Shown piece by piece: positions 37,284-45,645 of a stretch of 64,000 nt of DNA (position 1 is the first letter of the stretch; every line of letters starts with the position of its first letter). Position numbers and translations under genes: made by a program. The notes under the pieces were generated by a model that searched no databases, was not told where the DNA came from, and saw only the letters and a program-made list of their open reading frames with translations. The stretch is from positions 496,001-560,000 of the forward strand of contig CAWDMC010000022.1 in NCBI GenBank assembly GCA_963803295.1, given 5' to 3'. This DNA comes from CAWDMC01 sp963803295 (GTDB lineage: Bacteria; Acidobacteriota; Terriglobia; UBA7540).

Positions 37284-38328
37284 CCCTTTTCTCCAAGCTC
37301 TGACCCCTGCGGCGCTGGAAGCAACGCAGCTCGCCATCCAGCAACTCGAAGCCAACCACGATGCCGCGCTCAGTCAGTGGCGCCTGGCGGTGGAACGTAC
37401 TCGCTACGAAACCGAACGTGCCGAGCGTCAATATCGTGCGGTCGAACCCGAAAACAGACTCGTGGCACGCGGACTCGAAACGGAGTGGGAAAAACGCTTG
37501 CGAGATGTCGCCACCGCCGAAGCGGAGCTTGAGCGAAGAGAAAAACAACGTCCGCACACGTTGCGTGAGGCAGAGAAAAAGAAAATTTTCTCTTTCGGTT
37601 CCGATCTAGGCAAAGTCTGGACAGCACCTACCACCACCGATCGCGATCGCAAGGAGCTTTTGCGTGTCCTCCTGGAAGAAGTGATTGTGAGGGTTGAGCG
37701 GGCCGAACGTCGTGCTCATCTGACGCTGCGTTGGCGAGGCGGCACGCTCACGGAATGCGATCTATCCTTGCCGCGCATGAAGCCTCGTGGCCTTCATACC
37801 GACGAAGATACGATCTCTCTGCTTCGTCGTCTTGCCGCTCATTACCCCGACGACGTCATCGCCGGCATTCTCAATCGTCAGGGACGCAAAACAGCAACCG
37901 GGGAACGTTTCACTGCCATTCATGTCGGGGGCCTGCGTCGCTATCGCAACGTTCCGCGCTACGAACCGCCGGCAGAGCCCCCAGCGGGGCAGGTTGTGCC
38001 GATTCGCCAGGCAGCGCGAATTCTGGGCATCAATACTTCCACGGTTCATCGCTGGCTGAATGATGGGTTCATCGCGGGAGAACAAGTAACGCCGGGAGCG
38101 CCGTGGCAGATTCGAATCACCGATGAGTTGCGTGCACGCTTTGTGGAGCAAGCACCGCCCGGTTATCTGCCGATGCTGGAAACAACTCTGAAACTTGGTG
38201 CCTCTCGTCAAACCGTGTTGCAACTTGTAAAGCGTGGCGAGTTCGAAGCTTTATTAGTCACGCGTGGACGTCGTAAGGGCTTACGAATCAAAGTAGTGGA
38301 CGATCAACCTGGGTTATTTCATGACTAA
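37284..38328 (+). pseudogene. large serine recombinase, C-terminal half
   Basis: Open from the IS21-like end: FLQALTPAALEATQLAIQQL, a long coiled coil (YETERAERQYRAVEPENRLV), the segment LLRVLLEEVIVRVERAERR with a beta-rich stretch, and DEDTISLLRRLAAHYPDDVI with AGILNRQGRKTATGE. It ends in a helix-turn-helix region (IRQAARILGINTSTVHRWLN and LGASRQTVLQLVKRGEFEAL). The catalytic and recombinase domains are missing. Its start aligns with FLGAVSPLSLRVAIQVLDQL of the recombinase at 6.75-8.03 kb, so both are the same family. The natural stop is preserved. Confidence 0.85.
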
Positions 38329-38351
38329 GGGGGCATGGTGTAGATGGATCC

Positions 38352-38860
38352 AAAAAGTCCTTCAAGTCGGCGTCCACAATCCACTCCCTTCCGCTCTCGT
38401 TCTCCTTCCACACTTTGCGCAAAGCATCCTTCGTCGATCGCCCTCGCAGATAGCCGAAGTTAGCATCATCGAATACCGGCTCGAAGATCGGTTCCAACCG
38501 ATTGAGCAACGCTTGCTGGCATACCCTATCGTAAATCGTCGGGATTTTCAGCGTCCGAAACTCTCCCGGCTTCCACGCCTTCGGAATCTGCACCTGCCGC
38601 ACTGGTTGCGGCTGATAGGCTTCCCCTTTCAGCTCCGTCTGCAACCGATTCAGTTCTGAACCGGCTTGCTGACCAAAGGCCTCCAGGCTCTGCCCATCCA
38701 CACCCCCACTACCCCGGTTGGCTTCGACGCGATCCCAGGCCATCTCCAGATTCTTCCGCTTGTACACCTTGTCGATTAATGAGTGGGCCTTCTTGGCACC
38801 CGTGGGGTTGATCCAGTCCGCCAGTCTCCTCGGTCGGAGATGTACGGGTTTTTCACTCAT
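38352..38860 (-). pseudogene. group II intron reverse transcriptase, N-terminal fragment
   Basis: MSEKPVHLRPRRLADWINP is followed by AWDRVEANRGSGGVDGQSLE, VQIPKAWKPGEFRTLKIPTI, DRVCQQALLNRLEPIFEPVF and FGYLRGRSTKDALRKVW, the RT0-RT2 blocks of intron-encoded proteins. Truncation occurs at the first catalytic-block sequence VDADLKDF. The YADD block and maturase domain are lost. Confidence 0.85.
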
Positions 38861-39435
38861 GGAACTGATCCTCCTCCCCGCCCTTGCTCATCTGGCTTCC
38901 TCTCTCTTTCCCACCGTCTTCGCCGGCTGCCTTCCCCAACCCACTTCCGTCGCCGATCTCTCGGTCACACGGTTTTCGCCGCGCTTCAGGTACTACTCAG
39001 CCGTCCGTCAACTGACCGAGCGTCGCTCACCCTTTCGCTTCCGCTTATAGGTCTGCTTACTCCGGTGCCACCCGGAGACTCTGCCAGTGCTCCTGAGGTC
39101 ACGCCCTGTTCTTCCCTACCGTGCCGTCCGCAAACACCTTGGTGCGGTGGGTGAATGAGAATGCCTTCGCCTCCATAGTGCAGGCTCGACCTTGCCCCAC
39201 CTTTGGCCAACCGGTTCATCGTTGGGGTGGCCCCCATTGATTACGGCCCGGTACTTCTCCTCATGCCCTTCGGATTCCATCTCACGATGGACACCCTGCC
39301 CTCCAGAGAGTTACGGAAAACATACCCGCCTCTCTCTGGCCAGCGAGGCATTACCCCGCTTTCGGATATGGCACCCCTCATCCGAGCGCCAGAGGGACTT
39401 TAACCCTCCTGAACAACGTGCTGTTCAGCACACAC
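38352..39435 (-). mobile_element. group II intron 5' fragment (inner), truncated in RT gene
   Basis: Minus strand. A probable 5' end GTGTG near 39435 is followed by ribozyme-like sequence (AGGAGGGTTAAAGTCCCTC, GCGGGGTAATGCCTCGCT). The 5' part of an RT ORF begins at 38860 and breaks in ADLKDF near 38352, where recombinase DNA begins. Domains V/VI are absent, so it cannot splice. It is a different intron type from the tandem pair. Confidence 0.6.
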
Positions 39436-39823
39436 TATGCCACTGTCCGACTCCTCGAAGACGTGCATACGGGCCGTGCGGTCTGAACCTTCGCCCGTCG
39501 GCCTGCCCGTGCGGGGCGCAGGCGCCTCCGAGGCCTCCCGGTTCCCGTGCAAAAAGTATCTAGGCGTGTCTGCGACTACGCAGGACTGTCTCGGAACTCG
39601 CGCTGGCGCTCCGATCCATGTTGCCTTCCGCTTAGTCTTACAGCGTTGGCGTCCTGATTGCAGCCTTTCGAAGCTCAATACCCAGCCCACCTATTCTTCT
39701 GTTTACGCTTCACTGGACACCTCGCGGTGCCCAAAGCAAAACTCGGGGCCGAGTGGTTCGCTACTCCTTCCTCGTAAGGGATTTTCACCCTCTGCTTCCA
39801 GCCGGTTTTATCCCGGCGCTACC
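39436..39823 (-). mobile_element. group II intron 5' fragment (outer)
   Basis: Minus strand, starting near GCGCCGGGATAAAACCGG. It tracks the 5' ribozyme part of the tandem introns closely: GTAGCGAACC..CTCGGCC, TAGGTGGGCTGGGTAT, CAGGACGCC.ACGCT and GAGGAGTCGGACAG. Homology stops near GGCATA just before the point where those introns begin their RT gene; a second intron type starts there. It is therefore a remnant intron interrupted in domain IV by another intron. Confidence 0.65.
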
Positions 39824-40129
39824 AGACCTAGCTTCCGAGTGCCCGAACGATCCAGAGTCTCAATCAACTTCGCTCTACCCTAAGGCCTTGATCGCGAACG
39901 GTCTTGATCAAGACATGAGCCCGATTGTCTTTGTAGCGGGCTTACCTCCGTATATATTCGTCCAAAAAGCGAACACTGCTCCCAAATGCTCAGGCCAAGG
40001 AAGGGAAAGGCGCTGCCCTCTGCGGCCCTCTGGCCGATTGGCGGGTAGATCTTCGGATGATGCGGTTTACCGAGTTGCTGAAGCCGCGCGCCCAGGGCTT
40101 TGCCGGGGGAACCGCAAGCCGTCCCACTG
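39824..40129. other. no gene recognised
   Basis: About 300 bp between the intron fragment and a small ORF. Frames on both strands are short and unrecognised. Could be the 5' exon side of the outer intron. Confidence 0.35.
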
Positions 40130-40339
40130 ATGCATTCGATCTGGGCTGTCCGTAGTGCCGTGACAGCTCCAGAGCTCAAGGAAGTCTTGCGCCGGGCCCT
40201 GGACGATGGCGAGCGGATGCTCGTGGTGGAGGTTGTCGGAGGCTGTGCCAGCCAAAGGGCCCTGCACGACCTGGGAGAGATGATCCCGCCACGGGGTGGG
40301 CCGGCGCTTGGCCTTTGGAAACAGCGGTGGGGCGAGTGA
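40130..40339 (+). CDS. small ORF with SinR/Cas2-like C-terminal pattern
   Basis: About 69 residues: IWAVRSAVTAPELKEVLRRA, LDDGERMLVVEVVGG, CASQRALHDLGEMIP. The strand-helix-strand pattern (W-x-V, a helix with ELKEVLRR, D-D/ER-LVVEV, then a Trp-poor tail) resembles the second half of Cas2-fold SinR-like proteins. It lacks the N-terminal strand with its Asp, so at best it is a fragment. No CRISPR array or other cas gene is present. Confidence 0.25.
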   Translation: MHSIWAVRSAVTAPELKEVLRRALDDGERMLVVEVVGGCASQRALHDLGEMIPPRGGPALGLWKQRWGE

Positions 40340-40490
40340 GACCCAGGATGGAAAGCCAGCACTCTCGCTGTTTCCCAGCTCAAAGTTTTTTGCGATTCTT
40401 CCGACATTCTCCAGCCACAAACGTATCCTGGTGTTGGTCAGTCACTTAGCGGCTTAGCAGGGCCATTTGACGACTTTGCCCAACCTGACT

Positions 40491-42046
40491 ATGCTGCACC
40501 CAGTTATGGAAACTGCCTTGCAACCGGCTGCACCCGCCGGAGCCGTCCGCCACGGCGTTGTTTCGGAGATCAAATCCGAGGGTGATAAGACCGCCTGCCG
40601 GTTTGAGGACGGGAGCTCCATCCTGGTCTCCGCCTCCCTCGCCTCTCACATCCGCCCTGCAGACGAGATCGAGTTCCCTCTGGCCCTCGACTCCGACGGC
40701 GCAGGAACCGAACTCTACATCGGCAAGACCTCGCCTGCCGCGCCGCCAGGACCTCTATCAGGCTCCCATGCCGCCCAGCCCAAGACCGATAAGCGCGACC
40801 GGCTCTATGTGCGGGCTGAAGTTCTCCGGGGACAGCTTGGCATTTCTTCCGTCCACCTGCCCTGCGAGGTTCTCCGCGACTACTTTTACGTCGCAAATCG
40901 TCACCAGCCCTGGGAGCGCCAAACCAGTCTGTACGACACGGTGCGCATCGCTCCGGTCGCTTCTCTAGCCGATTTACGGCTGGCCTTCAGACTGCGGCAG
41001 CTGGAACTCCAGGCCGCAGGTGCTCCCAAAGCTGAACAGGCCACTCTGGAACGGGCCTTCAACCTCCTGGCCCGGCCGGAGCTGCGGGCCTGCGATGACG
41101 CCTTGTTGTCCGATCCGTCCGCGCCGGTGCTGTTCCCCTATGGCGGGTTTGGATCACTTCTCGTAGCGGGGGACCGGTCCAGGGATGGTCAGACGTTCTT
41201 CGCCACGCGCATCCTGTCTTTCTGCCCGAGCGCCGGCATCTCCGCTTGCGGGCGCCGCTTCGCAAGTTCGACTTCTCAAGCGACTGGGCGAGCTATCGCG
41301 ATGTCCGGCGCAAACTTGAGGTTCTGCTCGATCAATCGGCCCTGCCGCTGGTTTGGGACGCGACCTGGAGCCAGTGGAAACATCTGCTGGGAGCCAAGGT
41401 CGAGATCGAGGCAGACTTCGTCCAGAGCGGCAAGTACCGTCGCCGCCGAGGTGAGTGGCAGATCCTCCAATGGGAAACCGCCTTACCCAGCCGGATGACG
41501 CTGACGTTTACGGCGGACATCACCGGCCAGATTGAAACCGCGCGAAGGACTTTCCATCGCTTCGGCGAGTTCTCCGCCGCGCTCGATCAGATACGGGCTC
41601 GTATTGAACGCCAGCCGACCGAGAAGGAAGAACTGCGAAGGCTCTGTTGGGACCTCGGACTTCCGGGCGACTTCGACGTCGCTCAGATCTCCTGGGTACC
41701 CGGCTATGACGACTTCTTCTACCGCCAGTTGTGCCAGAGGGCGCGGCGGCTCTACCTCTTCCAGGCGGAGTACATCTTTGAACTGGAAAGAGGTCTCGCG
41801 GTTGAGAGACCCCAGGTGGGACACGCCACTTACTTGTTTTCGAAGCCGGCCAACCTAGAAGCGTTTCTTGCCCTCTATACCCGGCTAACCAAAGAGGAGA
41901 TTCGCCATAACAGCGCCAATGCCGCGGAGAAGCCGGGGTTTCTGGGGCGCATCGTCCACGGCTCCAGCCGTCGGGCCTGGTTGCGGGAGATCAAGACCAA
42001 GCTGGGCGAGACCACGGACTATGCAGAGGCACTGGCATCGGAATGA
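40491..42046 (+). pseudogene. acidobacterial protein with N-terminal J-like region, frameshifted
   Basis: One gene in two frames. The first frame runs from about 40491 with YDTVRIAPVASLADLRLAFR, then ERAFNLLARPELRACDDALL, a helical pattern like a J-domain without HPD. It breaks at ATRILSF near 41220, where one T appears lost. The second frame continues from PERRHLRLRAPLRKFDF with DVRRKLEVLLDQSALPLVWD, the basic QSGKYRRRRGEWQI and LGFLGRI-type C-terminus. I know similar large proteins from Solibacter-like genomes but not their function. The deletion could be real or a sequencing error. Confidence 0.65.
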
Positions 42047-42058
42047 AGGTTAACTAAG

Positions 42059-42316
42059 ATGGAGAAACCTGTGAACACGAAAGCGGAGATCATGGCCCTT
42101 CTTGAGAGGCGGTCGGAGGAGAGTCTCGAGAAGATCCGCCAGTTCATTCTGGACGAAGATGAAAGGGACTACATCGAGTTCCTGTACCCCGTATCACCGG
42201 AGTCCGCCGAGGAGCTTGAGGAATTAGCGGCGGATGCGCGCACGATCCTGGAGAATCTCCGAGAGATCAATGCAACCCTCTGCGACCTCGACAGAGGCAA
42301 GAGCAGAATCCAGTAG
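42059..42316 (+). CDS. small acidic helical protein
   Basis: An 85-residue, Glu/Asp-rich protein (MEKPVNTKAEIMALLERRSE, ESLEKIRQFILDEDERDYIE, ELEELAADARTILENLREIN) predicted as helices, possibly coiled coil. Ends 12 bp after the frameshifted gene on the same strand, so probably in its operon. No family was recognised. Confidence 0.55.
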   Translation: MEKPVNTKAEIMALLERRSEESLEKIRQFILDEDERDYIEFLYPVSPESAEELEELAADARTILENLREINATLCDLDRGKSRIQ

Positions 42317-42324
42317 CCGCCGCT

Positions 42325-42495
42325 CAGGCCGCACCCCGCCTTCGGATTCGTCGCCAGAGACCCGGGTCCACGGGCAGTCTCGCGGCGCAACCGGATTGCA
42401 GGTTGAAAAAGCCGCCGTGATAGTTGATCTTCCCGTACCGGAACAGCCGGGCCAGTAGAGCCAGGGCATGCTGCGCCAGCGTCTGGTTTACAAAC
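42325..42495 (-). pseudogene. unidentified C-terminal coding fragment
   Basis: Minus-strand translation reads EAFVNQTLAQHALALLARLF, then RYGKINYHGGFFNLQSGCAA and a stop after RRIRRRGAA. The coherent composition suggests the C-terminus of a lost gene; the family is unknown. It is cut off upstream, before the IS630 debris. Confidence 0.3.
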
Positions 42496-42654
42496 GCCTC
42501 TTGCCGTTATCCGAGCGATTTTTCTCGTATGTTTGATTTGACTGACTCGCGTCTTCTGCCGTGCTGCTGTGCTGCATCCGACAAAATGAAGAGAATCCCG
42601 AGGCACAAAAGCCGGGGTGATGCTCAGCATCATCGCACGCGCTGCTTACGCCGC

Positions 42655-42775
42655 GCGTCCCTTCGAATGGAAGTTCACGCGTCAAGATCTGGCCGAACTC
42701 ATGAACAAGCTTGGACCGGCCAAAGCGCCGGCCGCATAGCCCGAAATACGTTAGCGTATTTATGAAACGGACGAC
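42655..42775 (+). pseudogene. IS630 transposase C-terminal remnant
   Basis: RPFEWKFTRQDLAELMNKLG, then PAKAPAA and a stop at 42739, matches the last residues of the IS630 transposases in this window. The following AAATACGTTAGCGTATTTATGAAACG..GACTAAG resembles the right end of the remnant near 1.2 kb. It directly abuts, and evidently truncates, a serine recombinase on the other strand. Confidence 0.7.
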
Positions 42776-43000
42776 TAAGGTCTTGAAGTCCTCCCGCGTC
42801 ATCTCCGTTCCCGTCTTTCCCAAATCCTGGTCGAGGGTGCGAATCAGGGATTCGCTCCAGCCCAGTTCCCGTGCCTTCTCGCGCAAGGCATACTGGCGCT
42901 CGGTACTCTCCCGATGGTGGAGAACTTGGCCCGGCGTCGACTGGCGCAGGTAAATGTAGGCCGGCTTGCTGCGGTGATGTTCTTGAATCTTGGGATTCAT
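42770..43000 (-). pseudogene. large serine recombinase, N-terminal fragment
   Basis: Starts at ATG 43000: MNPKIQEHHRSKPAYIYLRQ, then STPGQVLHHRESTERQYALR, with the catalytic-serine context YLRQSTPGQV. It continues to LGWSESLIRTLDQDLGKTG and stops matching after REDFKTL near 42775, at the IS630 remnant. It is the last gene of a minus-strand cassette with DUF5372 and DUF6788 genes. Confidence 0.85.
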
Positions 43001-43127
43001 CCCTGGCCTCCGCGTTGGCCGTCAAGCGGCGGTCCTGGTCGAACCAGCTGGCGAGCATGTTGGCGACGAGCATGCCGCCCCGTCCCGGATCGATCGGCAC
43101 GCGGAGGACTGGCAGCGCTTCGCTCAT
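43000..43127 (-). CDS. small conserved-looking cassette protein
   Basis: Begins MSEALPVLRVPIDPGRGGML, then VANMLASWFDQDRRLTANAE, 9 bp after the DUF6788 stop and just before the recombinase start. The open frame continues to 42699, but that part overlaps recombinase coding sequence and looks spurious; the natural end is probably near the recombinase ATG. Function unknown. Confidence 0.45.
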
Positions 43128-43136
43128 GGCGGTCTT

Positions 43137-43475
43137 TTAAAGCTTCTCGCGACGGCGTAGGAGCTCGCGGTTGATCTCGCAGATCTCCTCCAGGATCTGG
43201 CGAGCGTGGTGGTAATTGGCCAGGAACTCGCTCGCCTGCGCGTAAGACTCTTGCGGGACGTAGTCCATTTGCGGACGCCGGCCGGGGTAGCTCACCGAAA
43301 GGTAGTGCTTGGGGCCATGGCCGGGGCCGTCGGCGCATTTGCAGCCGGGCTTGCCACAGCGTTTGTAGCGCTCGATGAGGGAACCACGGAGGGCCGCTTG
43401 GAGCGGGGGCAATTGGCGCAGGAGCGCTTGGCGGCTCTTTCGCAAGGCGGCGGTGGTCGGTTTCGATGTTTTCAT
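43137..43475 (-). CDS. DUF6788 family protein
   Basis: A 112-residue protein with the characteristic core LIERYKRCGKPGCKCADGPG, then HGPKHYLSVSYPGRR: Cys-x4-Cys-x-Cys, likely metal-binding, followed by an alpha-helical C-terminus (YHHARQILEEICEINRELLR). Its ATG overlaps the stop of the upstream DUF5372-type gene (ATGA). The genomic company of a large serine recombinase recurs in acidobacterial mobile DNA; a role in recombination is an inference. Confidence 0.75.
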   Translation of the reverse strand: MKTSKPTTAALRKSRQALLRQLPPLQAALRGSLIERYKRCGKPGCKCADGPGHGPKHYLSVSYPGRRPQMDYVPQESYAQASEFLANYHHARQILEEICEINRELLRRREKL

Positions 43476-43830
43476 CGGACCACGTTAACAACTGGTCTGA
43501 CACTAACATAAGGAATCTCCTTTGTCAATTCTTTTTTCGTGTCTTTTCCCGGGGAGGAGGGACGGGACGCGGCCGGGGCGTTCAATAAGGCGACCAGTTC
43601 GAAAAGGCAGTCAGCAGCGAGGCGGTGCGGCGGCAGGGTTAACGCGTCATACGGAGTGGGATCCGCCCAGTCCGTCCACTCGCGCGGAATGCTGAGGGTA
43701 CCACGCTCCAGTCTCGCGGAGAATGAGCGTGTCGACGCCAGCTACACGCCGTTTCTTGAGAACTTCAAATCGCCGGCCACGCAGCGGCTGGAAGGAATGA
43801 GATATTTCCGCCCATCCCAAAGGCTACTGG
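43473..43830 (-). pseudogene. DUF5372-type protein, frameshifted
   Basis: Minus-strand translation gives HSFQPLRGRRFEVLKKRRVA, then GVDTLIL in one frame. After a frameshift near 43710-43725 it continues RGTLSIPREWTDWADPTPYD, then LPPHRLAADCLFELVALLN to the stop at 43473. The FxPLxGR start, the PxxWTD motif and the terminal Leu-rich helix fit DUF5372. It is coupled to the DUF6788 gene by a four-base overlap. No ATG was found; TTG further upstream is possible. Confidence 0.55.
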
Positions 43831-44024
43831 GGCACAAGTGCAGTCTGCTCTAACCGGGGTCGTGACAGAAGTTCAGAAATGTCCATGTAGTCCTCTCTGG
43901 GCCGCCAGTCTTGGCGATCCTTCGAAAGACTACGTTATGCGGAGCTCGACAGGCGAGTACCCCTTCTCCCGACGCGGCGGAGCTGGAATCTCAAAGTCGA
44001 CTCTTCGAGAGACTCCGCATATCC
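43831..44024. other. no gene recognised
   Basis: About 200 bp between the recombinase cassette and IS66 debris; no motif seen. Confidence 0.3.
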
Positions 44025-44540
44025 ATGGACGGCGCATATTTTCTTCCATGCACCGCTTCGATCGCCACCAGAATCTTCATCTGGGGCACGATCTGAATCA
44101 CTGTGATTCCCAAAACGCCCGGCTTAGCCCACTCAGGTCCGGCGCCGTCGTCCCTTTCCACTCAATGCGCAGCTTGCCGCGCCGCCCTTCCAACTCGATC
44201 AAGCACTCCGACAGACCCACCGCCGGGGATGTCATCAGTTCCACGAACGCCGGCGGTGCAGTGGGTCACTTGCGGCGGGGCCCCACTCGTGGGACCTTTA
44301 CCACGCGGACCTTCGCCGCCGGACTCGCCGATCGCAGCAAGCGCTTCAGCTTGCCATACTCCAAATGCAAACCCTTCGCGGTCGGGCAAACCCCGTGCTC
44401 CCGGGCCAGTTCCACCGCCGCCGCCCACAACCGCTTCGGAATCGGCAAGCGGCCCGTGTGCGCGTTCCGCCATCTTCGAAACGCCGATACACCTTCTGCA
44501 TCTTGATCGGAGTTGCAGGCAGACTCGCCTTGGCGGCCAT
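44025..44540 (-). pseudogene. IS66-family remnant (tnpA and start of tnpB)
   Basis: Minus strand. MAAKASLPATPIKMQKVYRR starts at 44540. After a frameshift it reads RLPIPKRLWAAAVELAREHG, then CPTAKGLHLEYGKLKRLL, and after another frameshift PAFVELMTSPAVGLSECLIE, then GRRGKLRIEWKG and a stop near 44097. This is an IS66 accessory TnpA-like protein. Directly behind, VIQIVPQMKILVAIEAVHGR begins a TnpB-like ORF that fades near 44025. The DDE gene (tnpC) is absent. Confidence 0.6.
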
Positions 44541-44734
44541 CGTCAGTCCTGCTCGCCCTTGACGGACAGAAGACCGACCTTACCAATTACAGGTGAGTAG
44601 AGTCACGCACGGTTGCCGAAAAGTCACCACCTTGACGTCACGATTGGGGAGATTCGAAACGGAGAGGCTGGCCGAGAAGGAGAACTTCGCCGGGCTCACA
44701 GGCCTGAACCAGGGCTTTCGGGCACGCTTGTGCC

Positions 44735-45604
44735 TTACCTAGCCGGGAAGAACGGAACGAGCTTTCGAATTTCGCTGTCGTCCGGTTGGCGGCCATATTC
44801 GGTGATCTCAAACGCCTCAGCCCGCCGGACGGAAGCACCTCGCGGCCCATACCATTTGTCCAAAGCCTGCTTCCACTCAGGCATCACACGGCTGGATTGC
44901 TGTTCGGCAAGCCACTTGCTGCGAGCGGCCGGGTCTTTGGGGACCTGGTTGAGTGTTCCTTCGAGCCAGGGGAGCCATTCATACATTTGCGAGACATGGG
45001 CATCGAGCATGGCGACCTTTTTCTCGAAAACGTCGTCGATGGCGACCACAATGTCGGGCCGAAAAGGCTGCGGGCGGGTGAATTGATCGGAGAAGTAGAG
45101 GAAAACCGGGTTCTTCCTCAGCGCGGGTGTGTCCGTCACCACGTTCGGTACGGTGACCATAAAAGAAGCGTCTTCGACCAGAACACCCGTGTAGCGATGG
45201 TCGGGGTGGTAGTCGTTGGACCGGGGCGCCAGCACGATATCCGCCCGCCATTCGCGGATCTTGCGAATGATCTGACGGCGCACTTCGAGCGTGGGCAGTA
45301 ACTCACCATCATGATTGTCCAGGACTTCGTATTCGATTCCGATCCGTCGCCCGGCTTCCTGGGCTTCGGCACGTCGACGCTTAGCCAAAACACCGCCGCC
45401 CTGCTCGTAGTGGCCGGCGTCGCCGTTTGTTACAGAGACGAATTTCACCAGATGCCCGGCGGCCGCATATTTGGCCGCCAGCCCTCCGGCCTTGGAATCG
45501 CAATCGTCCGGATGAGCGCCAAAAGCAATGATGCACAACTGGGAATAATCTTGTCCAGAAACCGGGGCAGACGTCAATAACATCACGAGGACGATCAAAG
45601 CCAT
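44735..45604 (-). CDS. PIG-L family deacetylase, exported
   Basis: LmbE/PIG-L-type zinc-dependent N-deacetylase. Metal-binding motif AFGAHPDDCDSKAGG, the second His motif DYHPDHRYTGV and the NGDAGHYEQGG segment are intact. The N-terminus MALIVLVMLLTSAPVSGQ is a signal peptide, so it acts outside the cytoplasm, probably on an N-acetylated sugar. ATG 45604 is chosen because AAGGAGG lies eight bases upstream; the longer frame from 45655 would hide the signal peptide. It lies 41 bp after the GH172 gene on the same strand, suggesting joint action on glycans. Confidence 0.9.
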   Translation of the reverse strand: MALIVLVMLLTSAPVSGQDYSQLCIIAFGAHPDDCDSKAGGLAAKYAAAGHLVKFVSVTNGDAGHYEQGGGVLAKRRRAEAQEAGRRIGIEYEVLDNHDGELLPTLEVRRQIIRKIREWRADIVLAPRSNDYHPDHRYTGVLVEDASFMVTVPNVVTDTPALRKNPVFLYFSDQFTRPQPFRPDIVVAIDDVFEKKVAMLDAHVSQMYEWLPWLEGTLNQVPKDPAARSKWLAEQQSSRVMPEWKQALDKWYGPRGASVRRAEAFEITEYGRQPDDSEIRKLVPFFPAR

Positions 45605-45645
45605 CGCAGTTCCCTCCTTAAGGTGGTGATTGAGTACTGGAATGT

